Assembly: GCA_017539645.1 (NCBI GenBank)
Contig: JAFYCM010000055.1
Coordinates: 1-64,000 of the forward strand
DNA: 64,000 bases
Direction: 5' to 3'
DNA from: Bacteroidales bacterium
Lineage (GTDB): Bacteria; Bacteroidota; Bacteroidia; Bacteroidales; Marinilabiliaceae
The notes below the pieces were generated by a model, which saw only the letters and a list, made by a program, of their open reading frames with translations, searched no databases and had not been told where the DNA came from. Below, piece by piece: positions 7,046 to 15,828 of this stretch. Made by a program: the position numbers and the translations under genes. Position 1 is the stretch's first letter, and the number at the start of each line of letters is the position of its first letter.

Positions 7046-7888
7046 ATGTCAAGAACAAGTTTCGAACAACTATTGGAAGCTGGTGTACACTTCGGTCACT
7101 TGAAACGCAAGTGGAATCCAGCTATGAAGCCATACATCTTCATGGAGAAGAATGGCATTCACATAATAGATCTTCACAAGACTGTAGCAAAAATAGACGA
7201 AGCTGCAGAAGCACTAAAGCAAATTGCAAAATCGGGTAAGAAAGTGCTTTTCGTAGCTACCAAAAAACAAGCTCGCGAAATCATCGCAGAGAAAGTAGGC
7301 GGCATTGGCATGCCTTACGTTGTTGAGCGTTGGCCGGGTGGTATGTTGACCAACTTCCCTACCATCCGCAAGGCTATCAAGAAAATGGGTTCTATCGACA
7401 AACTTATGAACGATCCCGTTTACATGAGCCTTTCAAAACGCGAACGTCTTCAGCTCACCCGTCAGCGTGAGAAACTCAACAAGACTCTTGGCTCTATTCA
7501 AGATTTGACCCGCCTTCCAGCTGCTATGTTCGTATTCGACGTAACGAAAGAGCACATTGCAGTGAAAGAGGCTAACCGCTTGAGCATTCCTGTATTCGGC
7601 GTAGTTGATACCAACTCTAACCCAGCTGACGTTGACTATGTTATTCCAGCTAACGACGACGCTTTGAAGTCAATCGAGTTGATTACTGAGATTATGACCT
7701 CAGCAATTCGCGAAGGCCTCGAGGAGCGCAAAGCTGAGAAGCTCGACGAGCAAGAAGCTAAAGAGAACAAAGACGCAAAAGACTCTAAGAAGTCTAACGG
7801 TTCACGCAAGCGCAATGCACGTAAGAATGCAGACGCTGAGCAGAACGAAGCAGAAGCACAAAATGAAGAGCCTGCTGCTGAGGCGTAA
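7046..7888 (+). CDS. rpsB: 30S ribosomal protein S2 with charged C-terminal tail
   Basis: The S2 core runs from residue 1 to about 225: FEQLLEAGVHFGHLKRKWNP, VLFVATKKQAREII, RWPGGMLTNFPTIRK, and FGVVDTNSNPADVDYVIPAND. Beyond it lies a ~50-residue low-complexity tail rich in Lys, Glu, Asn and Ala ending EPAAEA, giving 280 aa against about 240 in proteobacteria; such tails are common in this phylum. S2 binds the 30S platform and is needed with S1 for mRNA binding. tsf follows, separated by a hairpin with a T-run that could lower its expression relative to rpsB. Confidence 0.97.
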   Translation: MSRTSFEQLLEAGVHFGHLKRKWNPAMKPYIFMEKNGIHIIDLHKTVAKIDEAAEALKQIAKSGKKVLFVATKKQAREIIAEKVGGIGMPYVVERWPGGMLTNFPTIRKAIKKMGSIDKLMNDPVYMSLSKRERLQLTRQREKLNKTLGSIQDLTRLPAAMFVFDVTKEHIAVKEANRLSIPVFGVVDTNSNPADVDYVIPANDDALKSIELITEIMTSAIREGLEERKAEKLDEQEAKENKDAKDSKKSNGSRKRNARKNADAEQNEAEAQNEEPAAEA

Positions 7889-7920
7889 TTTGTTGTAAAA
7901 AGACAAAAACATAATTTCGA

Positions 7921-7957
7921 GACGGCAGCGGGACGTTGTTCCGTTGCCGTCTTTTGT
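7921..7957 (+). terminator. Intercistronic hairpin with T-tract between rpsB and tsf
   Basis: GACGGCAGCGGGA pairs with TTCCGTTGCCGTC (13 pairs, two G-U) around a CGTTG loop, followed by TTTTG. tsf begins 27 bp later with no obvious promoter, so this is probably a partial terminator or attenuator inside the operon. Confidence 0.65.
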
Positions 7958-7983
7958 ATATAACGTATAAACAAAGTAGATAT

Positions 7984-8979
7984 ATGGCTATCTCAGCACA
8001 AGACGTAAAGAAACTCCGCGACCTGACAAACGCAGGTATGATGGATTGCAAAAAAGCACTTACCGAGGCTAACGGCGATTTCGACGCTGCTATGGACCTT
8101 ATCCGCAAACGCGGCCAGATGATTGCAAGCAAACGCGCCGACCGTGAAGCTACCGAAGGCATCGTTATCGCTAAAGAGTCTGACGACAAGAAACACGGTG
8201 CAGTTATCATGCTCAACTGCGAAACCGACTTCGTTGCTACCAACGACAAGTTCGTTGCTCTCGCTAACAAAGTTCTCGACCTCGCTATTGCAAGCCGCCC
8301 AGCCGACATCGAAGCTCTCAAAGCTCTCCAACTCGACGGCGACACCGTTGCTAACAAAGTTACCGAGCTCTCTGGTATCATCGGCGAGAAACTCGAGCTC
8401 TCTAAATATGAGCAGGTTGACGGCGAATATGTTGCTGCATATATACACGCTGGTAGCCGCCTTGCTACCGTTGTAGCATTCAACCAAGCTGGCGTTGACG
8501 CACAAGTGGGTAAAGAGGTTGCTATGCAAGTAGCAGCTATGTCGCCTATCGCTGTCGACCAAGCAAGCATGCCACAAGAGACCATCGACCACGAGCTCAA
8601 AGTAGCTATCGAGAAAACCAAAGAAGAGATGGTTAAGAAGGCTGTTGACGCTGCACTCCAAAAAGCTGGTATCAACCCTGCTCACGTAGACTCCGAAGAG
8701 CACATCGAATCGAACACTGGTAAAGGCTGGATTACTCCTGAGCAGGCTAAACAGGCTCGCGAAATCAAGGTTACCGAGGCTGAAAAGGCTGCAGCTAACC
8801 TCAAAGACCAGATGATTCAGAACATCGCTCAAGGTCGTTTGAAGAAATTCTACAAAGAGAGCTGCCTTATGGAGCAAGAGTCGCTTGTAAACAACAAGAT
8901 GACTATCGCTCAGTATCTTGAGGCTGCAAGCAAAGGTTTGAAAGCTACAGGTTTCAAACGTTTGTCTCTCAACGCATAA
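7984..8979 (+). CDS. tsf: Translation elongation factor Ts
   Basis: The product begins MAISAQDVKKLRDLTNAGMMDCKKALTEANGD, the classic EF-Ts UBA-like N-terminus. An in-frame ATG 48 bp upstream would add 16 non-family residues encoded within the hairpin region, so it is rejected. The core has VIMLNCETDFVATND, which contacts EF-Tu, followed by a coiled-coil and second-subdomain region. At 331 aa it is longer than E. coli EF-Ts (283) and carries an inserted helical segment in its C-terminal half, as in other Bacteroidota. It recycles EF-Tu-GDP to EF-Tu-GTP. It ends the operon with a strong terminator. Confidence 0.96.
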   Translation: MAISAQDVKKLRDLTNAGMMDCKKALTEANGDFDAAMDLIRKRGQMIASKRADREATEGIVIAKESDDKKHGAVIMLNCETDFVATNDKFVALANKVLDLAIASRPADIEALKALQLDGDTVANKVTELSGIIGEKLELSKYEQVDGEYVAAYIHAGSRLATVVAFNQAGVDAQVGKEVAMQVAAMSPIAVDQASMPQETIDHELKVAIEKTKEEMVKKAVDAALQKAGINPAHVDSEEHIESNTGKGWITPEQAKQAREIKVTEAEKAAANLKDQMIQNIAQGRLKKFYKESCLMEQESLVNNKMTIAQYLEAASKGLKATGFKRLSLNA

Positions 8980-9006
8980 TAGATTTATCTATTTACATAC
9001 ATATAA

Positions 9007-9037
9007 AGCCGTTCGCTCCATCGAGTGGACGGCTTTT
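9007..9037 (+). terminator. Terminator of the rplM-tsf operon
   Basis: A 12-pair stem with two wobble pairs (AGCCGTTCGCTC / GAGTGGACGGCT) and a CATC loop is followed by TTTTC, 27 bp after the tsf stop. Confidence 0.85.
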
Positions 9038-9053
9038 CTGTTTCGCATGCTCA

Positions 9054-9115
9054 AACTCGTAAATCGTATCTCATAATTCGTAACTCGTAATTCGTAACTC
9101 CTATCTCGTATTTGG
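9054..9115. repeat. Degenerate short-period tract
   Basis: A run of overlapping CGTAACTC / CGTAATTC-like words, repeated about six times with drift, lies upstream of the first dnaG. It has no coding capacity. Similar quasi-repetitive spacers occur before secDF and between parE and parC, with different words. Confidence 0.45.
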
Positions 9116-9128
9116 TAATTATTTAGTA

Positions 9129-9136
9129 TAATTTCG
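9129..9136 (+). promoter_or_regulatory. -7 box of the dnaG pair
   Basis: TAATTTCG followed by CCC resembles the -7 boxes of other genes in the window. A TTTG lies 14 bp upstream, closer than usual. The leader is about 35 nt. Confidence 0.45.
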
Positions 9137-9175
9137 CCCATCTGGAAGTGTGCTTCATACGCTCAATAGCCATCA

Positions 9176-10462
9176 ATGATTGATAGAGTTGTCATAGATA
9201 ACATTGTAGAGACCGCCAACGCGCAGATTGTTGAGGTGATTTCGGACTTCGTGTCGCTACGGCGGCGCGGATCCAACTACATCTGCTGCTGTCCGTTCCA
9301 CAACGAGAAGACGCCGTCGTTCAACGTGTCGCCTGGGCGCGGTATGTATAAATGTTTCGGTTGCGGCAAGGCTGGCGGTGCACTGAAATTCGTCATGGAA
9401 TACAACAACATGACCTTCGTTGAGGCAATAAAATATCTCGGCAACAAGTTCAACATCGAAGTGCCCGAGATGGAAGAGACGCCCGAGATGGCGCAGCTAC
9501 GCAACGAGCGCGAGAGCCTCATGTCGGTAGCAGATTTTGCGCGCAACACATTCCAGAAAAATCTGTGGGAGACCGACGAAGGCGCACGTGTGGCTTTGCC
9601 ATATCTACGCCAAACTCTACGCCTACGCGACGACGTGATAAAGAAGTTTGAACTTGGCTACGGCCTCAAAAGCACCAACGCCTTCACGTCGCAAGCCTTG
9701 CAATACGGCTTCAAACAAGAGTATCTATGGAAATCGGGGTTGACAGATGGTTCGATGAACGACACCTTCTGCGGCAGACTTACGTTCCCCATTCACAACG
9801 CTGCTGGCAAGCCGATTGCGTTCGTAGGTATGACGCTGCAACAGGCTGAAAATCTGCCCACATACATAATTACGCCCGAAAACGAGCTATACCAGAAAGA
9901 GCGCACCGTCTACGGCATACATATAGCTAAAAATGAGATTGTTAAGCAAGAACGTTGTTTCCTCGTAAATAGCTATACCGATGCCATACTTATGCACCAG
10001 ATTGGAATTACGAATGTGGTAGCATCGGAGAATGGCGCACTCACCGACGGACAGATAACGCAGATTAGACGCTTCACGAGCAACGTCAGCATAATTATGG
10101 GTAAAGAGAGCGTCGCTACGGCGTTCGATAATATTGATATGATACTGAGCCGTGGTCTGACGGTGAAGATTTTGCTACTGCCCGAAGGCGAGACTCTCAG
10201 TTCGTATATATATAAAAACGCTGCCGAAAATGTTGCTGCGTACATAGACGAAGAGCAGACCGATTTCGTGATTTTCAAGGCAATGATGCTTATGGACAAA
10301 GTGCAGAGCGGCTCGCTCGACATGCCATCGGCGATAAGTGGCGTGATAGCCTCGATAGCTTCGATAGGCGACGGAATCTTGCGTGAGATATACATACAAG
10401 AGTGCTCCAGAATATTGCAAATTAGCGAGCAGTCGCTGACAGACGCACTGAATAGCTACTAA
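9176..10462 (+). CDS. DnaG-like primase paralog with inactivated TOPRIM site, 428 aa
   Basis: It is a clear paralog of the downstream primase. It has a canonical CHC2 zinc finger (Cys39, His42, Cys60, Cys63; CPFHNEKTPSF and YKCFGCGKAGG), then the primase core, aligning throughout with the neighbour. Every TOPRIM catalytic motif is changed. EGYAD is NSYTD (Asn265 replaces the glutamate), DGD is GKE (309-311), and the DPDSF site is missing. The core motifs DRFRGRVMFPI, AFGGR and KYLNSPES are also altered (DTFCGRLTFPI, AFVGM, TYIITPEN). The protein stops where the polymerase core ends, so the helicase-binding C-terminal domain is absent. The open frame is intact, so it is not an obvious pseudogene. 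It probably cannot make primers; a regulatory or template-recognition role alongside the active copy is inference. The active copy starts 6 bp downstream. Confidence 0.88.
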   Translation: MIDRVVIDNIVETANAQIVEVISDFVSLRRRGSNYICCCPFHNEKTPSFNVSPGRGMYKCFGCGKAGGALKFVMEYNNMTFVEAIKYLGNKFNIEVPEMEETPEMAQLRNERESLMSVADFARNTFQKNLWETDEGARVALPYLRQTLRLRDDVIKKFELGYGLKSTNAFTSQALQYGFKQEYLWKSGLTDGSMNDTFCGRLTFPIHNAAGKPIAFVGMTLQQAENLPTYIITPENELYQKERTVYGIHIAKNEIVKQERCFLVNSYTDAILMHQIGITNVVASENGALTDGQITQIRRFTSNVSIIMGKESVATAFDNIDMILSRGLTVKILLLPEGETLSSYIYKNAAENVAAYIDEEQTDFVIFKAMMLMDKVQSGSLDMPSAISGVIASIASIGDGILREIYIQECSRILQISEQSLTDALNSY

Positions 10463-10468
10463 CGAGAG

Positions 10469-12511
10469 ATGATTGACCAATCGATAGTTCAGAACGTAAT
10501 AGCAACAGCCAATTCGCGCATTTTAGAGGTCGTGCAGGATTTTGCTCCGCTGAAGGAGAGCGGCGCAAACTATATTGGCACATGTCCGTTTCACAAAGGC
10601 AAATCGCAGACGTTTCATGTTACGCCAAGCCTTGGCATATTCAACTGCCTCGAATGCGGCAAAAGTGGCAATGCGGTGAACTTCGTTATGGAGTATGAGC
10701 ACATCTCGTTCGATAGCGCTATAAAATACCTCGCCAAGAAATTCGATATATACATACCCGAAACCGACGCCGACACGCTTGCTGACCAACAACAAAGCAG
10801 CGAACACGAAAACTTGTTGGCGGTGGTCGACTTCGCGTGCAAGACGTTCCAGAAAAACCTATACGAAACGGAAGAGGGACAGAGCATTGCACTGCCATAT
10901 TTCCGCCAAAAACGCGAGTTCACCGACGAGACAATACGTACGTTTCAACTTGGCTACAGCCTTGAGAAAGTCGACGCATTCACCACGCAAGCTTTGGCAA
11001 ATGGCTACAAACAGGAGTTTCTCGAGAAGACGGGCCTCACCATAGTTAGCCAGGAGCGTGGGCACAAACTCGACCGCTTCCGTGGGCGCGTGATGTTCCC
11101 CATACATAGTATTACGGGCAAAGTGATTGCCTTTGGCGGTCGAGTGATGCAAGAGCGCGAGAACGTCGGTAAATATCTAAACTCACCCGAGAGCGACTTA
11201 TACCACAAGAGCGACGTGGTGTATGGTATTTATCAAGCCAAAGACGAGATGCGCAGCCAAGACCACTGTTTCCTTGTGGAAGGCTACGCCGACGTGATTT
11301 CGATGCATCAAGCGGGCATAAAGAACGTGATTGCTTCGAGTGGTACGTCGCTTACTGATGGCCATGTAGCTCTGATTAAGCGTTTTACGAATAATATTAC
11401 GCTGCTCTTCGACGGCGATAAAGCTGGAATAAAGGCGGCAATGCGAGGCATCGACAAGGCTCTGCAAAATGGCATGAACGTGAAGGTGCTGCTCCTGGCT
11501 CCCGACGATGGCTCAAACGTCAAAGTCGACCCTGACTCGTTCGTCCGCAGCCACAGCATCGACGAGGTTTGGGCGTACATAAAAGCGCACGAAACGGACT
11601 TCATAAAATTCAAGGCATCGTTCCTAGTGAAGGAGACGCGCCGCGACCCGCTGAAACGTTCGGAGGCGATAAAGGATATTATAAATACCATCGCCCTTGT
11701 GCAGGACAAGGTTGTACGCGATACATACGTACGCGAATGCGCAAGCATAATGCAGATGAGCGAACAAACGCTCTTCGACGTGCTGCGCGACAAGTTGGTG
11801 GCCGACAGCATGAAACGCCGCGACGAGATAGAAAAATCGCAGCAACAGGCTCGGCTACAAGGCTTTGCGCCAGCTTCCGAGTATGATGCATACGTAGACC
11901 CAAACTCGCCAACTGCAGTAGCCGCAGCCCCAGCAAAACCCGTCCACTCACCCACGCAACAGAAAAACCCGTACGCCAACGAAGAGCAGATGCTTCTGCG
12001 ATTCTTTGTGAAATATGTCGACAAGCACATGTTTGTGGGCACGGAATACGAGACTACGGTTGGCGAATTCATAATATCGATACTTGCCGAAGACGAGTAC
12101 GAAAGTGTCGACAGCACGTTCAACGGGCTGATACAAAGCTATATAGACATAGAAGACAAATCGAGCGTAACGCCAAGCACTTTCATCAACTTAGCCAATG
12201 CAGAGCTGAGCAGCAAGGTGGCAATGTTGCTGCAGGATAAGTATGAGCTAAGCAAGATTCACAAGAAATACAGCACCATTGTGCCCGAAGAGGATCTGCT
12301 CGACGAACTGATTAAGCGCATAATAAACGAGTTCCGCATAAAACGAATAATGAATAAAATAAAGGAACTCACCGCCCAAATGGCTGAAATAGAGGCGCAT
12401 TCGCCCAACAGCGACGAGCTAAACGCACTCATGGAAGAGATTGACCGATGGAGCAAGATGAAACGCGAACTCTCTAAAGTGATTGGCGAGAGAGCCGTAG
12501 GGGGCGCGTAG
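10469..12511 (+). CDS. dnaG: DNA primase, catalytically intact copy
   Basis: At 680 aa it is full length: zinc-binding domain (Cys39, His42, Cys60, Cys63), RNA-polymerase core (about 110-440) and a C-terminal helicase-interaction region (about 490-680) after a Pro/Ala-rich linker. The TOPRIM residues are present (Glu271 in FLVEGYADV; Asp315 and Asp317 in FDGDKAG; the DPDSF acidic pair near 354-356), as are DRFRGRVMFPI and AFGGR. The zinc finger has drifted: EKTPSF is GKSQTF and CFGCG is CLECG, although all four ligands remain. DnaG makes the RNA primers for replication on DnaB-unwound DNA. As the only intact primase in the window it is probably the essential enzyme. It forms a two-gene unit with the inactive paralog. 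Confidence 0.95.
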   Translation: MIDQSIVQNVIATANSRILEVVQDFAPLKESGANYIGTCPFHKGKSQTFHVTPSLGIFNCLECGKSGNAVNFVMEYEHISFDSAIKYLAKKFDIYIPETDADTLADQQQSSEHENLLAVVDFACKTFQKNLYETEEGQSIALPYFRQKREFTDETIRTFQLGYSLEKVDAFTTQALANGYKQEFLEKTGLTIVSQERGHKLDRFRGRVMFPIHSITGKVIAFGGRVMQERENVGKYLNSPESDLYHKSDVVYGIYQAKDEMRSQDHCFLVEGYADVISMHQAGIKNVIASSGTSLTDGHVALIKRFTNNITLLFDGDKAGIKAAMRGIDKALQNGMNVKVLLLAPDDGSNVKVDPDSFVRSHSIDEVWAYIKAHETDFIKFKASFLVKETRRDPLKRSEAIKDIINTIALVQDKVVRDTYVRECASIMQMSEQTLFDVLRDKLVADSMKRRDEIEKSQQQARLQGFAPASEYDAYVDPNSPTAVAAAPAKPVHSPTQQKNPYANEEQMLLRFFVKYVDKHMFVGTEYETTVGEFIISILAEDEYESVDSTFNGLIQSYIDIEDKSSVTPSTFINLANAELSSKVAMLLQDKYELSKIHKKYSTIVPEEDLLDELIKRIINEFRIKRIMNKIKELTAQMAEIEAHSPNSDELNALMEEIDRWSKMKRELSKVIGERAVGGA

Positions 12512-12562
12512 AAATTGGGAAGTTGAAAATTGAGAACTTGAATGTTGGAAATTGAAAATTCT
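12511..12562. repeat. Degenerate AT-rich short-period tract after dnaG
   Basis: Words of the type GAAATTG / GAAAATTGA / GAACTTGAA repeat with drift for about 50 bp. There is no coding or hairpin potential, and no clear terminator follows dnaG. Confidence 0.4.
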
Positions 12563-12668
12563 GTCAATCGGGCGAATTTTGTAGTCATATCTATTTGCAT
12601 CGCTCTTGAACAAACAAGAAATTTTCAAACTTCCTAATCAGATATTTAGGTTTAGTAAAATTTCACAA

Positions 12669-12687
12669 TTGAAAAGTTATATCTTTG
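12669..12687 (+). promoter_or_regulatory. Promoter of secDF
   Basis: The -7 box TATCTTTG (12680-12687) followed by CGCC is a perfect TAnnTTTG. A TTG (12669-12671) lies upstream, closer than the usual ~20 bp. The leader is about 45 nt. Confidence 0.55.
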
Positions 12688-12736
12688 CGCCGCTTTATAG
12701 CAACCGAAATAAAATGTCTAAAAATTAATATAAACA

Positions 12737-15709
12737 ATGCAAAACAAAGGCGCCGTACGACTATTTGCCATTCTGTTGGCACTTGTATGTCTGTACCAAT
12801 TATCATTCACTTACTTTACAAAGCGAGTAGAATCTGATGCCAAAGCATTCGCTAATGGCGACGTTGCCAAAGAGGCTGCATACTTAGATTCTATTGCAAA
12901 CGAACCTGTTTACAATTTCCTATTCCTCAAGCAGTATTCCTACATGGAATGCAAGAGCAACGAAATCAACTTCGGTCTTGACTTGAAGGGTGGTATGAAC
13001 CTTACGCTTGAGATTAAGGTTTCGGACATCATAAAAGCCATCTCGGGCTACAACACCGATCCTATCTTCAACGAGGCTGTAGCTAACGCTATCGAGCGCG
13101 AAAAGAGCTCTACCAGTGATTTCATTACGCTCTTCCAAGAGGAGTTCGAGCGTTTGAGCCCTAACGGTCAACTTGCTACCATCTTTGCTACGGTAGATAT
13201 GAAAGACCGTATCAATCGCAACATGACCAACAACGAGGTTGTTTCTGTTCTCCGCGACGAGACCGAAGCTGCCATCCAAAACTCATTCAACGTACTCCGC
13301 ACTCGTATCGACCGTTTCGGCGTTACGCAGCCAAACATCCAACGCCTCGAGAAAGCAGGCCGCGTGCTTGTTGAGCTCCCTGGTGTTACCGACCCACAGC
13401 GTGTACGTAAACTCCTCCAAGGTACTGCAAGCCTTGAGTTCTGGGAAACCTACAACAACGACGAGATTCTCGCTCGCCTCATCGAAGCCGACAACGCTAC
13501 TCGCGTTCTCGTTGGTGGTGGCGATGTAGATTCTACCGCAACAACTGCTAACAGCACCGATTCGGCTGCTATCGCTCTTCTCGGCAAAGAGGCTACCGAC
13601 ACTGTTGCTGCTAACAACGAAAAATATGAATCGCTCTTTACTTACTTGCAGCCTACTCCTCAAGGTTACGGCGCTGTAGTAGGTGTGGCTTTGGCTAAGA
13701 ATATGGCTAAAGTTGACGAATACATACAAAGCGATAAAGTTCGTCGCATACTTCCACGCGACCTCCGTCTATTGTGGACTGTTAAGCCAATGGAAGCTAA
13801 CTATGCACAACGCCTCTTCGGCCCTGACTTCAATGCAAAAGAGAGCGTTTACGAACTTGTAGCTATCAAGAGCACATCTAACAACGGTCGCGCTCCTCTC
13901 GAAGGCGACGTAATCACCAATGCTCACCACAACGTAAGCCAGAACGGTAGCTCATACGAAGTTTCGATGACTATGAACGCTGAAGGCACACGTAAATGGG
14001 CGCAACTCACCAAAGCAAACCTTGGCAAGAGCATAGCTATCGTTCTTGATGGTTATGTATATAGCTTCCCAACCGTACAATCGGAAATCACTGGTGGCAA
14101 CAGCCAAATCACAGGTAACTTCACACCAGAAGAGGCACAAGACCTTGCCAACGTATTGAAATCTGGTAAACTTCCTGCTCCTGCAACCATCGTAGAAGAC
14201 ACCGTAGTAGGTCCTTCACTTGGTCAAGAGGCCATCGAGAGCGGTTTGTGGTCGTTCCTCTTCGCTTTCATCGTAGTGCTTATCTACATGATAGTTATGT
14301 ATGGCGTACGTGCTGGTGTAGTAGCCGACTTCGCCCTCATCTGCAACCTCTTCTTCATGATGGGTGTGCTTGCATCGTTTGGCGCAGTACTTACCTTGCC
14401 TGGTATTGCAGGTATCGTACTTACCATTGGTACAGCAGTGGACGCAAACGTAATTATCTACGAACGTATCAAAGAAGAATTGAAAGGTGGTAAGAGCGTT
14501 CGCAACGCTGTGTCGGAAGGTTATAAAAACGCAATGTCGGCCATCGTCGATGCTAACGTAACCACATTCCTCACCGCTCTTATCCTCTTCGTATTCGGTT
14601 CTGGTCCTATCCGCGGTTTCGCAACTACCCTTATGATTGGTGTTGTTTGCTCATTCTTCACCGCAGTATTCATGAGCCGTATCTTCATCGAGAAATTTGC
14701 AGATAAAGACGAGAAACTTCGTTTCGATACCGCACTCTCTGCTCACTTCCTCGAAGGCGTAAGCTTCAACTTCCTTGCAAAACGCAAACTCTACTACGTA
14801 GTTATCGGCATAGTTATGGCTATCTGCCTTGGCTCACTTGCAACACGCGGCCTCAGCGCAGGCATCGACTTCTCGGGTGGTCAAGTATTCGTAGTTCGTT
14901 TCGACAACAACGTATCAACAGTTGACGTTCAATCATCGTTGTTCAACCAATTCGATGGTGCAACCGTTGAGGTTAAGACCTATGGTAATGATAACCAAGT
15001 TCGCATTGCTACCAACTATGGCATCGACAATACCGAAGAGAATGCACAAGACGAAATAGAGACCCGTCTCTACGAAGGCTGCAAGAAATTCGTTCCAGAA
15101 AACGTAACTCGCGAACAGTTCCTTTCTGAATATCGCATGAGTAGCCAGAAAGTAGGACCTACCATGGCAAGCGACATCACCGAGAAGGCTGTATACGCCG
15201 TAATCTTCTCGCTCATCGTAATGTTCCTATACATCTTCTTGCGATTCCGCAACTGGGCATACGGTGCATCATCTGTAGTAGCTCTTACCCACGACGTAAT
15301 CTTCACGCTTGGTATATTCTCGCTCACCTACAGCATCATGCCATTCTCAATGGAGGTTGACCAGTCGTTCATAGCAGCTATCCTTACTATCGTAGGTTAC
15401 TCTATCAACAACACCGTGGTTATCTTCGACCGCGTTCGTGAGCTCTTCTACAATATGCCTAAAGCTCCAGCTATTGAGGTTATGAACAAGGCACTTAACC
15501 AGACACTTACTCGTACGGTTAACACCTCTGTTTCTACGTTGATTACTCTCGTGGTAATCTTCTTCCTCGGTGGTGAAGTTATCCGCGGATTCGTATTCGC
15601 AATGTTCGTAGGTATGTTCATAGGTACATTCTCATCAATGCTCCTTGCAACTCCACTTGCATACGAGATAGTATCGCGCAAAGAGAAAAAAGCTGCTGAG
15701 GCTAAATAA
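12737..15709 (+). CDS. secDF: Protein translocase subunit SecDF (fused)
   Basis: The 990-aa protein contains SecD followed by SecF in one chain, as in many Bacteroidota. After an N-terminal membrane segment (residues ~8-28) comes the SecD signature FGLDLKGGMNLTLEI, then a large periplasmic P1 region. The first group of membrane helices follows (QEAIESGLWSFLFAFIVVLIYMI..., with GTAVDANVIIYERIKEEL). SecF starts near residue 680 and has GIDFSGGQVFVVRF and the helix pair GYSINNTVVIFDRVRE. It uses the proton gradient to pull exported chains through SecYEG, which fits the many exported proteins encoded here. Monocistronic, with promoter and UUCG-capped terminator. Confidence 0.96.
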   Translation: MQNKGAVRLFAILLALVCLYQLSFTYFTKRVESDAKAFANGDVAKEAAYLDSIANEPVYNFLFLKQYSYMECKSNEINFGLDLKGGMNLTLEIKVSDIIKAISGYNTDPIFNEAVANAIEREKSSTSDFITLFQEEFERLSPNGQLATIFATVDMKDRINRNMTNNEVVSVLRDETEAAIQNSFNVLRTRIDRFGVTQPNIQRLEKAGRVLVELPGVTDPQRVRKLLQGTASLEFWETYNNDEILARLIEADNATRVLVGGGDVDSTATTANSTDSAAIALLGKEATDTVAANNEKYESLFTYLQPTPQGYGAVVGVALAKNMAKVDEYIQSDKVRRILPRDLRLLWTVKPMEANYAQRLFGPDFNAKESVYELVAIKSTSNNGRAPLEGDVITNAHHNVSQNGSSYEVSMTMNAEGTRKWAQLTKANLGKSIAIVLDGYVYSFPTVQSEITGGNSQITGNFTPEEAQDLANVLKSGKLPAPATIVEDTVVGPSLGQEAIESGLWSFLFAFIVVLIYMIVMYGVRAGVVADFALICNLFFMMGVLASFGAVLTLPGIAGIVLTIGTAVDANVIIYERIKEELKGGKSVRNAVSEGYKNAMSAIVDANVTTFLTALILFVFGSGPIRGFATTLMIGVVCSFFTAVFMSRIFIEKFADKDEKLRFDTALSAHFLEGVSFNFLAKRKLYYVVIGIVMAICLGSLATRGLSAGIDFSGGQVFVVRFDNNVSTVDVQSSLFNQFDGATVEVKTYGNDNQVRIATNYGIDNTEENAQDEIETRLYEGCKKFVPENVTREQFLSEYRMSSQKVGPTMASDITEKAVYAVIFSLIVMFLYIFLRFRNWAYGASSVVALTHDVIFTLGIFSLTYSIMPFSMEVDQSFIAAILTIVGYSINNTVVIFDRVRELFYNMPKAPAIEVMNKALNQTLTRTVNTSVSTLITLVVIFFLGGEVIRGFVFAMFVGMFIGTFSSMLLATPLAYEIVSRKEKKAAEAK

Positions 15710-15732
15710 TCATTAGCACAGCTAAACAATAA

Positions 15733-15766
15733 AAAGCGTCGGCTACTTCGGTAGTCGGCGCTTTGT
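15733..15766 (+). terminator. Terminator of secDF
   Basis: A 14-pair stem (AAAGCGTCGGCTAC / GTAGTCGGCGCTTT, two wobble pairs) is capped by a stable TTCG tetraloop and followed by a T-rich stretch. Confidence 0.85.
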
Positions 15767-15795
15767 TGTATTTATAGAATTGGATGAATATTCCA

Positions 15796-15803
15796 TATCT
15801 TAG
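15796..15803 (+). promoter_or_regulatory. -7 box of the small hypothetical gene
   Basis: TATCTTAG with a TTG about 28 bp upstream (15765-15767). One base departs from TAnnTTTG. The leader is about 20 nt. Confidence 0.35.
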
Positions 15804-15828
15804 CGCAAACACATAAGTACTCCTGACC

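Noticed and set aside
7936..7983. 16-codon N-terminal extension of EF-Ts
   Set aside because: The extension lies partly in the intercistronic hairpin and does not resemble the family; MAISAQDV is the normal start.
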